Origin: DATAEK01 sp036258055
GTDB taxonomy: Bacteria; Acidobacteriota; Vicinamibacteria; Vicinamibacterales; 2-12-FULL-66-21
NCBI GenBank assembly: GCA_036258055.1
Contig: DATAEK010000069.1
Coordinates: 1-37,571 of the forward strand
Direction: 5' to 3'
DNA: 37,571 nucleotides
In this document: positions 1 to 7,757 of the stretch, piece after piece
Layout: every line of letters begins with the position of its first letter
Position numbering within the stretch: the stretch's first letter is position 1
The notes under the pieces: model-generated
The model's database searches: none
What the model saw: the letters and a program-made list of their open reading frames with translations, nothing else
What the model was told of the DNA's origin: nothing
Program-made: the position numbers and the translations under genes

Positions 1-32
1 GCCGTCCTCGTCTCCGCCGAGCTACATAGCAT

Positions 33-117
33 GCGCGCCCGCCGGAGCGGAGCGGGGCGCCGGGGACCCCGCGAGCGACGGCGATGGGGGGTCCGGCGAG
101 GCGAAGCCCCCCGGTCT
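33..117 (+). repeat. structured GC-rich repeat, copy A
   Basis: First of four related copies in the window. It shares with copy B the blocks GCCGGAGCGGAGCGGG, CCCCGCGAGCGACGGCGATG and GGGGTCCGGC, and ends in a GAA-loop hairpin followed by CCGGTCT. Its leading GGCGCGCC half-hairpin is not clear. A TACATA (23-28), which could be a -10 box, lies just before it. It stands in tandem with copy B, in the orientation of the downstream propeller gene. Confidence 0.85.
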
Positions 118-125
118 GCATAAGA

Positions 126-220
126 GGCGCGCCATGGGCGCGCGCGCCGGAGCGGAGCGGGCGCCGGGACCCCGCGAGCGACGGCGATGGGGGGTCCGGC
201 GGGGCGAAGCCCCCCGGTCT
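126..220 (+). repeat. structured GC-rich repeat, copy B (leader of the propeller gene)
   Basis: Direct repeat of copy A, nearly identical over about 80 bp. It starts with the hairpin GCGCGCC-ATG-GGCGCGC. A larger fold can form in which GCCGGGACCCC (164-174) pairs with GGGGTCCGGC, leaving GCGAGCGACGGCGATG in the loop. It closes with the GAA-loop hairpin GGGGCGAAGCCCC. The sequence then runs CCGGTCTAG into an AGGAG ribosome site and the ATG at 236. It contains an in-frame ATG (134) that would add a spurious arginine-rich N-terminus to the gene. Confidence 0.88.
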
Positions 221-235
221 AGTAGGAGCTCATCC

Positions 236-1558
236 ATGATGCGTGCGGCGCGTGTCTTCGTCGGTCTGACCATCATCTCGGCCGGTGCGATCCTGTGTGG
301 CGCCCGCGTCTTCGCGGAGAACTGGGCGCAGTGGCGCGGACCGGGCGGACAAGGCGTCTCGTCGGAGAAGCAGCTGCCGACGGAGTGGGCGCCCGACAAG
401 AACATCTCGTGGAAGACCGAGGTCCCGGGGTCAGGGCACTCGTCGCCGATCGTGTGGGGCGATCGCATCTACCTGACGGCCGTGATCGAGGGCGAGGTGG
501 TGCCCGGCGCGACAGCCGTCACCCACATGCAGGGCGGCAAGGAGTGGAAGCACCCCGACAGCGTCGCCGGCGACAAGAAACACACTTTCAAGGTGCTCGC
601 CCTCGACGTGAAGACGGGCAAGATTCTCTGGGATCAGACGTCGTACGAAGGACCTGTCTACGACAACCGGCATCGGCAGAGCAGCTTCGCGGGTCCAACG
701 CCCGCGACCGACGGTTCGATGGTCTTTGCCTACTTCGGCCCCGAAGGTCTCTATGCCTATGACACGGCCGGCAAGCTGGTATGGAAGGTCGTCGAGAAGT
801 TTCCGACGCTCGGCCTCGGCACCGGTACGTCGCCGCTCCTTTATCAGAACCTCGTGATCATCCAACGCGACGAGGACAACGGCGACAACTCGATCGTCAT
901 CGCCTACGACAAGAAGACGGGGAAGGAAGTCTGGAAGACGAAACGTCCGATCGAGATCAGCTGGGGCACGCCGGTCCTCGTCGATGCGGCGGGGCGAACC
1001 GAGCTCGTGACCAACGGATCCGATCTGATCATTGCCTACGATCCGGCGAACGGGCACGAGCTGTGGCGCACGAAGGGCGTCGAGAGCAACGCGATCCACA
1101 CCCCACTCGTCGGCCACGGCCTGGTCATCGTCACGGCCGGCTTCCCGGTGAAGAAAGTCATCGCCATCCGGCCCGGTGCGGTCCCGGACGACAAGCGGGT
1201 GGCGTGGCAATACGCGAAGGGCACCGGCTACGTCCTCTCGAACATCCTGTACGGCGACTACCTCTATCTCGTGACCGACAACGGCATCGTGACCTGCCTC
1301 AATCCCGAGACCGGCGAGGTGAAGTACGAAGGCGGCCGCGTACCGGTTCCGGCGCGGTTCATGGGATCGCCGGTCGCGTTCTCCGGCTTCGTCGCGATGA
1401 CGAGCGAGGACGGCGACACGTTCATGCTCAAGGCGGGGCCGACGCACGAGATCGTGCGCACCAACTCCGTCGACGAGCCCGTCTACTCGTCGCCGGCCAT
1501 CGCGAACGGTCGCATCTACATTCGTGCCCAGAAGCACCTGTTCGCGATCGGCGGGTGA
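236..1558 (+). CDS. secreted PQQ/BamB-type beta-propeller protein
   Basis: A 440-residue exported protein of the PQQ-binding-like beta-propeller fold. The start at ATG 236 is chosen because AGGAG lies 7 nt upstream and a hydrophobic signal peptide follows (residues 5-26, ending near VFAENW). An upstream in-frame ATG would translate the structured repeat. Propeller blades show as repeated 'A-Y-D-x-x-T-G-K-x-x-W' units: LALDVKTGKILWD, YAYDTAGKLVWK, IAYDKKTGKEVWK, IAYDPANGHELWR and a degenerate CLNPETGEVKY. The family covers scaffold proteins such as BamB and quinoprotein dehydrogenases. I see no cytochrome domain or clear PQQ catalytic residues, so a non-enzymatic scaffold or an unassigned hydrolase partner is as likely as a dehydrogenase. 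It stands alone: a long gap follows and two repeat elements precede it. Confidence 0.85.
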   Translation: MMRAARVFVGLTIISAGAILCGARVFAENWAQWRGPGGQGVSSEKQLPTEWAPDKNISWKTEVPGSGHSSPIVWGDRIYLTAVIEGEVVPGATAVTHMQGGKEWKHPDSVAGDKKHTFKVLALDVKTGKILWDQTSYEGPVYDNRHRQSSFAGPTPATDGSMVFAYFGPEGLYAYDTAGKLVWKVVEKFPTLGLGTGTSPLLYQNLVIIQRDEDNGDNSIVIAYDKKTGKEVWKTKRPIEISWGTPVLVDAAGRTELVTNGSDLIIAYDPANGHELWRTKGVESNAIHTPLVGHGLVIVTAGFPVKKVIAIRPGAVPDDKRVAWQYAKGTGYVLSNILYGDYLYLVTDNGIVTCLNPETGEVKYEGGRVPVPARFMGSPVAFSGFVAMTSEDGDTFMLKAGPTHEIVRTNSVDEPVYSSPAIANGRIYIRAQKHLFAIGG

Positions 1559-1961
1559 TCGCGCACATGTCATAGGCTCCCTGGCAACGGTGGTTGTTTC
1601 GTGAAGTACCGCGGTTGCTCGCCGTTTTCTCTCTAGCCGTCTACGCTGGTTGACGCTTTCTGACCCGCGCAGCCCGCTCGGGTCGGGCCGGGCGCGCCCT
1701 TCTCGCCGAACTCTCGCCTTTTGTTCACCTTCCACCGACAACCGATTACGTTGTGTTGCGGCATTGCCGTTGCCTTACAGTGCGATGCCGTCCGCTCGCG
1801 CTGCTGATCGCTGACTCACGCCCCTCGTCGCCGGGTGTCACTCGCTTCTTACGAGCTGCTTCATCGCTTCGTCGCGTCCCGCTTCAGGCTGGCCTCAGCC
1901 GGACTCGAGGATAGGGACATGCCGAGTCGGACGGAGTTCAACCCGTTTACGAGGAGGCACA
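1559..1961. other. 403-bp intergenic region, lower GC, no gene seen
   Basis: No open frame here has convincing coding character. A G+C-rich patch near 1665-1700 (CCCGCTCGGGTCGGGCCGGG) can fold weakly and may end transcription of the propeller gene. The rest is less GC-rich than the window average, like the two genes after it. GGAGG just before 1962 belongs to the next gene. I see no tRNA and no recombination site that I could defend. Confidence 0.5.
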
Positions 1962-2576
1962 ATGCTGAAGCGATTCCGATTCCTTGGTTCGGCGGTCGTG
2001 GTGGTCTGCATTCTCGTCGCGAGTCCGGCAAATGGACAAGAACTGTCGGACGATGAGATCATCCGGCTCGGGGAGGCTGCGGAGGCGATGGAAGCGAGAG
2101 GGGTCAATCCCGACGACCCCGAATCCATTGCGATCATCGCGGAGGAGCTAGAAGCGCGAGGTATGTGGTGGTCATGGGTGCCAGCTTGGGAAGTTCGAGA
2201 ATTGGGCAGGGAGGCTCGCGAGGATCGTGAACGCAGTCGTCTCGCGAGCGCCTTGTCGCCGTTTTCACCGGCCATACGTCTCGTCCAGTTGAGAGCACGT
2301 CTGACGTGCGGAGAGAGCAAGGCGAAAGCTGAAAAGCTGTACGAGCTTCAGCGGGCTCTCACTGAAGCGACGTGGTTCTATGGCATTGCAGGCGGAATTG
2401 TTCAACAGACCGCCGGTGCTCTGGCAGGACGTTTCATTCCACCCATCGTCTTTGCCGGGTTCGTGACCGGCATTGCTTCGACAACAGTCGGGTGGCTGGC
2501 AAGTCAATATGCGAACGCGCCGTGTCTTGCAGAGGGTGAAAAATGGGCACGAAGACCTTCACTGATTCGCGCGTAA
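1962..2576 (+). CDS. unknown exported/membrane protein (first of an overlapping pair)
   Basis: A 204-residue protein that I do not recognise. ATG 1962 has a strong GAGGAGG site 6-7 nt upstream. Residues 7-25 form a signal peptide (VVVVCILVASPANGQ, probable cleavage before Q/E). A charged, helical stretch (30-105) rich in Glu and Arg follows. Two cysteines flank the hydrophobic region: CGES near 115 and APCLAE near 190. The hydrophobic part, about 137-185, is glycine-rich (GIAGGIVQQTAGALAG, then FAGFVTGIASTTVG) and could form a helical hairpin in a membrane. G+C is about 57 percent in the stretch I counted, below its neighbours. The 3' end overlaps the next gene by 34 nt in another frame, so the two are probably co-translated. 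No function is proposed. Confidence 0.72.
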   Translation: MLKRFRFLGSAVVVVCILVASPANGQELSDDEIIRLGEAAEAMEARGVNPDDPESIAIIAEELEARGMWWSWVPAWEVRELGREAREDRERSRLASALSPFSPAIRLVQLRARLTCGESKAKAEKLYELQRALTEATWFYGIAGGIVQQTAGALAGRFIPPIVFAGFVTGIASTTVGWLASQYANAPCLAEGEKWARRPSLIRA

Positions 2577-2836
2577 GAACCGATCCGTACTTCCCGCCCA
2601 CGTCGAAGCTCTACGCGGTTCTGACCGGAACCGTGCTATGGGCTCTCACGTGTGGACTCCTGATTGCCGTCTATCTCCACGGCAATCCGCGTGCTGATAC
2701 ACGATTCGCGATCGGATTCGCGATTCTCGCGGGTTTCGTTCCGTTCAGTGCGGCACGAAATCATCCTCACGCATGGCCTACGTTCTACGCTGCGATGGCC
2801 CTGCTGCTCATGTACGCTTCGATGATCGCCCGGTAA
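2543..2836 (+). CDS. unknown small three-helix membrane protein
   Basis: A 97-residue protein that I do not recognise. ATG 2543 lies inside the end of the previous gene, with AGAGGG about 7 nt upstream, which favours translational coupling. After a polar N-terminus of about 20 residues there are three hydrophobic segments: about 23-46 (VLTGTVLWALTCGLLIAVYL), 55-70 (IGFAILAGFVPFSA) and 77-95 (TFYAAMALLLMYASMIA). Short basic or polar loops join them. A small integral membrane protein paired with an exported partner is the only reading I can support. The low G+C of the pair suggests acquisition from elsewhere. Alternatives such as a toxin-immunity or holin-like pair cannot be told apart from the sequence. 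Confidence 0.7.
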   Translation: MGTKTFTDSRVRTDPYFPPTSKLYAVLTGTVLWALTCGLLIAVYLHGNPRADTRFAIGFAILAGFVPFSAARNHPHAWPTFYAAMALLLMYASMIAR

Positions 2837-2910
2837 CGGGCAGCGAAGCCGTTTCCTCTACATCTCGGCGCAAAACACGTGCGGCGCGAGAGTCAGACGC
2901 GCCAGTACTA

Positions 2911-2954
2911 ACTGGTGGACTGTTTGCTTGAAATCAAGCAGACAGTCCACTAGT
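2911..2954. terminator. long near-perfect hairpin between convergent genes
   Basis: A 21-bp stem with a 2-nt AA loop. The arms are GTGGACTGTTTGCTTGA (2915-2931) and TCAAGCAGACAGTCCAC (2934-2950), extended by ACT/AGT outside, with only two non-Watson-Crick positions. It lies between the stop at 2836 and the stop of the receptor gene at 2966. It could serve as a bidirectional terminator, although it has no T-tract. A mobile-element remnant is possible. Confidence 0.6.
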
Positions 2955-2965
2955 CCAGAACCGAT

Positions 2966-5900
2966 TCAGAAGAGCGCGCGTACTCCGAACTGGAACCGCC
3001 GTGGGCTCCCTGCGGACAGCACTCGTCCGAAGGTCGGGGAGCCGAAGAACGCGTCTGGGAGATCTAGATTGGTGTGATTCAGGAGGTTGAACGCTTCCGC
3101 GCGGAGCTGGAGACGGACGCTTCGCGCCAGCCCGACGTACTTGATGATCGCGAGGTTGATGTTCTCGTACCCGGGGCCATCGAGGATGTTGCGGCCCGCG
3201 TTGCCGAAGGATCCGAACGGCGGACGGCTGAACGCGTTGGTATTGAACCAGAGATCCGCGCTCGGGTCGCTGAGCGAGGGATCGCCGGAGACATTCGGGC
3301 GGTCGTTGTAGCCGAAGCCAAGGTTGGAACGCCCCGTGTTGCTGTTGTCGATGTCGGGGCGCAGCGCGACGGTGAACGGGCGGCCGCTCTGGAACGTCGC
3401 CACCCCCTGGACCTCCCAGTCTTCCAGCCACGCGTTGCCATTACCGAACGGCAGCGCGTAGGCGAAACTGACCGACAGGCGATGGCGGATGTCGAAGCTC
3501 GAACGTCCTTCCTCCGCGCCCGGATCGAGGCTGTTCTGCGGGAAGTTGGGATCCCCTGCACTGGTGAAGAACCCCGACGCATCGTCGGTGGACTTGCCCA
3601 GGGTGTACGCCGCGAGGAGCGACAATCCTTGTGCCGCGCGCTGCTGGAACTTCACCTGCAGCGCGTTGTATGTGGACGACGCGCGCGATTCGATGAGCGT
3701 GACGTCTGCAAACGCCGGGTTCGGACGCAGATTGAACGGGTTCGGGCTCGCGGGCGCCTGGTTGCCGTCGCGCGCGGAGATCAGGTCGTGGCCGCGCGAG
3801 CCGACGTACGCGATCTCGACGGCGCGGGTTGCCCCGAGCTGACGCTGCACGTTCACGTTCCAGTGATCCATCCACGGCGTCTGCAGATCGCGCTGGTACG
3901 ACGTCGCCGACTGCGGAATGAACACCGGGAACGACGACGGGAAGGGATCGTTGAGCGTCAGCAGGGGGAGGCGCGGATCCGGGAAGTAGACGTTCAGGTT
4001 GAAGTAGGGCGGGTTGAAGTAGAGCCCCTCCGAGGTCGCGAGTGCTCCCTGGTTGTAGTAGATGCCGTATCCGCCGCGGAGCACGGTGCGGGCGGCGTGA
4101 TCGAGCGTCCACGCGAAGCCGGCGCGCGGCGCGAAGTTGTTCCGGTCAGGTTCGTAGCCGCCGCGCGGCATGCCGCTGGTCCCCACGGGCACGAGCTGAC
4201 CGGTCGTGACGTCGTACAGGTTGGCACGGTCGTCTTTGTCGACCGGGGGCGAGATGTAGTCGTAGCGCAGTCCCGCGGAGATTGTCAGCGATGGCGTCGC
4301 CCGCCAGTCGTCGTGGACGAACAGGCTCCAGGACGAGCTGCGCAGGTTCTGAGGGTTGTCGAGGACGGCGCCGCCGGTCAGCACGGGGAGGCCGAGCAGG
4401 AGATCCGCGAGCGCGTTGCCCGTGTAGCCCTGATCGATGAAGTTCAGGAACCCGCGCGCCTGCACGTCACGAAAGGCTGACTGACGGACGCCGTACCACT
4501 CGCCCCCTAGCTTGACGAGATGCGCGCCGCGCATCCACGTCGCCGTCTCGCTCAGTTGGAACGAGTCCGATGCGCTCTCCTGCGGGTTGTTGTACTCCTG
4601 GCCAAGAGGCGAGAAGCCGGTGACCGAGATCAGACTGAGCCCGTTGTCTCTGGGGTTGGTGGCCAGGCTCTCCATGCCAACCGACGCGTTGTTGATGCCC
4701 GGGTTCTCGACGGTGACGCCGATGGCGACCCGCGTGTACCCGAACCGCAGGTCGCTGAGGAGCGTCGCACCGACCGGTTTCGTGTAGGAAACCGCGAGGT
4801 TCTGTCCACGGCGTGCCACGTCGTTGCCGAACCCGGGAAGCGTGGAGAATCCCGCTCCCGCGAACGGTTCGGTGAGCCGCCGGTCGCTGAAGCTGTAGCG
4901 GGCCGTCAGCCGCGATCCGTTGCCGAGCCCGTGATCCATTCGCAGGTCGAACTGATCGACGTCGTCGTTGAGGGTCGGCGAGGAGACGAAGTTCGCGAAC
5001 GGCGTCTGGCGATTCGGCAGCGGATAGAGGTTGGCAATCGCCGAGCCGATCGGGCTGATCAGGAACGACGGGAGCTGGCCATTCGAGAACGGCTGCTGCA
5101 AGAACGGATCAATCGGCCGCGCGAACAGCGACTGCGAGAAATCACCACGCCGCTCGGCGACGGTCGGGACGTTGGTGACGCGCGTAATGCCCTCGTTGAG
5201 CCGCGTCCCTTCGTAATCGACGAAGAAGAACGTCTTGTCGCGCCTGATCGGCCCGCCGAGCGAGCCGCCGAACTGGTTGCGATCGTAGTCCGGCGCGGGT
5301 TCTGACTTCGGCGCGAAGAAGTTCTGTGCGTCGAGCGAGCCGTTCCGGAGGAACTCGTAGGCCGTGCCGCTCATGCCGTTCGAGCCCGAGCGCGTGACGA
5401 CGTTGACCTGCCCGGCAGCATTGCGGCCGAACGACGAGTCATAGCTCGACGTCTCGACGCGGAACTCGTGAATCGCGTCGACGGAGGGACGTACGCCTGA
5501 TGTGCCGAGCTTTGGATCCACGTTGTAGACGCCATCGAGCAGGTAGGCGTTCGCGTCTTCACGCCCGCCGTTCACACTGAAGGCGAAGTCGCCGCGTACG
5601 GACGCTGCGGATCCCTGCGGCGCCGGATAGGTGCCGGGAGCGAGCAGCGCGAGCTCCAGGAAGTTGCGTCCGTCGAGCGGAAGACCCGCCACCTGCCGTT
5701 GATCGATGAGTGTCGCCAGCGCGGACGAATCCCGGTCGATCGGAACGAACGGCGCCGTGACCTCGACCGCCTGCGCAACCGTCAACTCGAGCGGCACATC
5801 GAGCCAGAAGTCCTGTCCGACCGTCAACTCGGTCCGGGCGGTGTACGTCCGATAGCCGCTCAAGGTGACGTCCACCCGGTACGCGCCGACCGCCAGCTCG

Positions 5901-6124
5901 GGAAGCGCGAACCGCCCGAATTCGTCGGTCATGGCTTCGCGCGTTTCGTTCGTGCCTTCCCGCGACGCCTTGACCTGGGCCTTGGCCAGCGGCGCTCCGG
6001 CGGCATCGGTCACGCGGCCGCGGAACGATGCGCGATGCGGCTGCGCCGCCGCAGGAACGGCGAGGATCAACAGAAAGAGAAACATCAGTGGCCGGACGAG
6101 AAGGTGCTCAGTGATGTGCTGCAT
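2966..6124 (-). CDS. Oar-like TonB-dependent outer-membrane receptor
   Basis: A 1052-residue outer-membrane protein of the Oar/CarboxypepD_reg-TonB receptor type expanded in Acidobacteriota. In order: a signal peptide (about 11-28, ending VPAAAQ); a carboxypeptidase regulatory-like Ig domain (32-115, GRVTDAAGAPLAKAQV and DEFGRFALPELAVGAYRV); a plug domain (about 125-260, with LPLDGRNFLELALLAPG and VDAIHEFRVETSSYDSSFGR); then a long barrel ending in FGVRALF with the usual terminal aromatic residue. Such receptors import or process large substrates with TonB energy; the ligand cannot be read here. The ATG at 6124 lacks a Shine-Dalgarno but has TCTAAT 8 nt upstream, consistent with a leaderless message. 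ATG 6085 is an alternative start. It is convergent with the unknown pair and divergent from the M28 lipoprotein. Confidence 0.9.
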   Translation of the reverse strand: MQHITEHLLVRPLMFLFLLILAVPAAAQPHRASFRGRVTDAAGAPLAKAQVKASREGTNETREAMTDEFGRFALPELAVGAYRVDVTLSGYRTYTARTELTVGQDFWLDVPLELTVAQAVEVTAPFVPIDRDSSALATLIDQRQVAGLPLDGRNFLELALLAPGTYPAPQGSAASVRGDFAFSVNGGREDANAYLLDGVYNVDPKLGTSGVRPSVDAIHEFRVETSSYDSSFGRNAAGQVNVVTRSGSNGMSGTAYEFLRNGSLDAQNFFAPKSEPAPDYDRNQFGGSLGGPIRRDKTFFFVDYEGTRLNEGITRVTNVPTVAERRGDFSQSLFARPIDPFLQQPFSNGQLPSFLISPIGSAIANLYPLPNRQTPFANFVSSPTLNDDVDQFDLRMDHGLGNGSRLTARYSFSDRRLTEPFAGAGFSTLPGFGNDVARRGQNLAVSYTKPVGATLLSDLRFGYTRVAIGVTVENPGINNASVGMESLATNPRDNGLSLISVTGFSPLGQEYNNPQESASDSFQLSETATWMRGAHLVKLGGEWYGVRQSAFRDVQARGFLNFIDQGYTGNALADLLLGLPVLTGGAVLDNPQNLRSSSWSLFVHDDWRATPSLTISAGLRYDYISPPVDKDDRANLYDVTTGQLVPVGTSGMPRGGYEPDRNNFAPRAGFAWTLDHAARTVLRGGYGIYYNQGALATSEGLYFNPPYFNLNVYFPDPRLPLLTLNDPFPSSFPVFIPQSATSYQRDLQTPWMDHWNVNVQRQLGATRAVEIAYVGSRGHDLISARDGNQAPASPNPFNLRPNPAFADVTLIESRASSTYNALQVKFQQRAAQGLSLLAAYTLGKSTDDASGFFTSAGDPNFPQNSLDPGAEEGRSSFDIRHRLSVSFAYALPFGNGNAWLEDWEVQGVATFQSGRPFTVALRPDIDNSNTGRSNLGFGYNDRPNVSGDPSLSDPSADLWFNTNAFSRPPFGSFGNAGRNILDGPGYENINLAIIKYVGLARSVRLQLRAEAFNLLNHTNLDLPDAFFGSPTFGRVLSAGSPRRFQFGVRALF

Positions 6125-6132
6125 ACAGGCTG

Positions 6133-6138
6133 ATTAGA
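6133..6138 (-). promoter_or_regulatory. -10-like TCTAAT of the Oar-like gene
   Basis: TCTAAT matches TATAAT at 5 of 6 positions and ends 8 nt before the ATG at 6124. I see no good -35. The same TCTAATCAG string occurs upstream of repeat copy D at 36346-36351. Confidence 0.4.
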
Positions 6139-6284
6139 CGCTCGAAAGCGTTCCCTCGGTGAACGTTAATCATATACGCCGGCCGAACCGATTCAGGCGG
6201 CCCGCTGGACAGGTCGCAATCGCGGAGGGACGAGTCGCGGAGCAGGGTGACGGACCCCGGCGGTCCGGCGGTCGAGCGGCAGTG

Positions 6285-6290
6285 TAGGAT
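6285..6290 (+). promoter_or_regulatory. -10-like TAGGAT before a GTG start
   Basis: TAGGAT ends 8 nt before GTG 6299 of the M28 lipoprotein gene, with no Shine-Dalgarno between. This fits the TANNNT leaderless pattern seen at other unit heads in the window. Confidence 0.4.
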
Positions 6291-6298
6291 TGCGGACC

Positions 6299-7684
6299 GT
6301 GAGATCCAGCACCACGTTGATCCTCTCTTGTACGGCCGTGATAGTAGTGGGTTGCGCCCGTCATCAACAACCTCCACAGCTGCCGGCGACCAACCGGTCC
6401 GCCGCGTCATCGATCCAAGAGTCATCGATCCGCGCCCACCTCGAGTTCCTGGCGAGCGACGCGATGAACGGGCGCGGCAGCGGCACGCGCGACGAGTGGA
6501 TCGCCGCTGTGTACATCGCGGCTCAGCTTAGGCGGCTCGGGATCGAGTCTCTGGGAGACGACGGCGGGTACGTGCAAGACGTGGCAATCGAGCGGAGCGA
6601 GCTCGCGGCGCCGCCGATCCTCTCGTTTGCCGGTGGTCACTTCACGCACAACACGGATATGTCGGTGCTCGCGGTCGGCGGTGCGAAGCTCTCCGGTCCG
6701 CTGCAGAAGTACCGCGAAGGCACGCCCGTCACCGCGGGTTCGGTGCTCCTCCTGCCAGAGGCGAATCCGCCGCCAACCGACGTCACCGCTCCGGCGCGGA
6801 TCGTCCTCAGTCTTGAATCGGAGGCCTTGCGCACGCGGCGAGTGAAGGGGCCACCTCGCGCCGTCACCATCACGCGCATCGTGGGCGTGCCCGAGCGCGC
6901 CGCAGTCGCCTTGGGAAAGGAGAGCTATGCCGCAATCGCAGCGCTCGACGATGGCACGGCCGTCGCGCTCGATGCCGAGATCAAGTCCACGCAGACATCG
7001 CACACCTGGAACGCGATGGGCCGGCTCACCGGCAGCTCGCCCGCGGATGCGCGCGACGTGATCCTCCTTACTGCACATCTCGATCACCTCGGCAATCGCC
7101 CCAGCTCGGATCCCAAGGCCGATACCATCAACAACGGAGCTGATGACGATGCGTCGGGATCGGTGGCGGTGCTGGCGCTTGCGGAAGCGCTGGCGACGGG
7201 TCCGCGGCCGAAGCGGACGATTGTCTTTGCGTGGTTCGGCAGCGAAGAGTCAGGGGGCTTCGGCGCGCGCCGGTTCATCGACGGGCCGCCGGTTCCGCTC
7301 ACATCGATCGTCGCGAACCTCGAGTTCGAGATGATCGGGCGGCCTGACGCCGCGGTTGCACCGCACACGTTGTGGCTCACGGGCTACGAGCGATCAACGC
7401 TTGGACCTGAGCTGGCGCGGCAGGGAGCGCGGCTCGTGCAGGATCCGCACCCGGAGCAGAATTTCTTCCAGCGGTCCGACAACATCCAGCTCGCGCGGCG
7501 CGGGGTGATCGCGCAGACGGTCTCGAGCTACGGACTGCACGCCCAGTATCACCAGCCCAGCGACGATCTGAGCCACATCGACTTTGCTCATATGACCGAA
7601 GCCATCAGTTCGATGCTGGAGCCGGTGCGATGGCTCGCGAATTCGGCGTTTCGGCCAGCGTGGCTGCCGGGGAAGAAACCCTAA
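6299..7684 (+). CDS. M28 family zinc metallopeptidase, lipoprotein
   Basis: An aminopeptidase-type M28 hydrolase of about 461 residues that should cleave N-terminal residues from peptides outside the inner membrane. GTG 6299 is preferred over the in-frame TTG at 6290 because a -10-like box ends at 6290. A lipobox (VVGC, cysteine at about residue 19) predicts a lipoprotein. A PA-like insert may occupy about 100-230. The two-zinc motifs are all present, numbered from the TTG: H263 and D265 in LTAHLDHLG, D285 in NNGADDDASG, E319/E320 in GSEESGG, E347 in LEFEMIGR (where many relatives have Asp) and H421 in QYHQPSDD. It stands alone, convergent with the membrane GT-like gene. Substrate is unknown; recycling of peptides imported by the adjacent receptor is only a guess. 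Confidence 0.88.
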   Translation: MRSSTTLILSCTAVIVVGCARHQQPPQLPATNRSAASSIQESSIRAHLEFLASDAMNGRGSGTRDEWIAAVYIAAQLRRLGIESLGDDGGYVQDVAIERSELAAPPILSFAGGHFTHNTDMSVLAVGGAKLSGPLQKYREGTPVTAGSVLLLPEANPPPTDVTAPARIVLSLESEALRTRRVKGPPRAVTITRIVGVPERAAVALGKESYAAIAALDDGTAVALDAEIKSTQTSHTWNAMGRLTGSSPADARDVILLTAHLDHLGNRPSSDPKADTINNGADDDASGSVAVLALAEALATGPRPKRTIVFAWFGSEESGGFGARRFIDGPPVPLTSIVANLEFEMIGRPDAAVAPHTLWLTGYERSTLGPELARQGARLVQDPHPEQNFFQRSDNIQLARRGVIAQTVSSYGLHAQYHQPSDDLSHIDFAHMTEAISSMLEPVRWLANSAFRPAWLPGKKP

Positions 7685-7725
7685 AGGCTGATACTTTTGC
7701 CGCGGTCGGCTGGGGGCTGATTCTT

Positions 7726-7757
7726 GTCGCTGTCCGCTGACGTTGACCATCAGCGAC
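7726..7757. terminator. weak hairpin between convergent genes
   Basis: GTCGCTG (7726-7732) pairs with CAGCGAC (7751-7757). It overlaps the stop codon of the minus-strand gene ending at 7750. There is no T-tract. It is a possible shared terminator of two convergent genes. Confidence 0.3.

Noticed and set aside
3..29. 3' end of a gene from before the window (frame closing with TAG at 27-29)
   Set aside because: Only nine codons are visible, which is too little to support a coding call.
134..235. N-terminal extension of the propeller protein from ATG 134
   Set aside because: It translates structured repeat copy B. A Shine-Dalgarno and signal peptide place the start at 236.
431..1741. 436-codon minus-strand open frame opposite the propeller gene
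   Set aside because: Shadow frame of a high-GC gene: arginine-rich, no domain, no signal, and it continues into the intergenic region.
1559..1961. integron attC or other recombination site before the low-GC gene pair
   Set aside because: I could not find paired core sites (GTTRRRY/RYYYAAC) in the right arrangement, and no integrase gene is present.
3074..4480. 468-codon plus-strand open frame inside the Oar-like gene
   Set aside because: Antisense shadow rich in Arg, Val and Glu with no recognisable motif; the minus-strand frame is a clear receptor.
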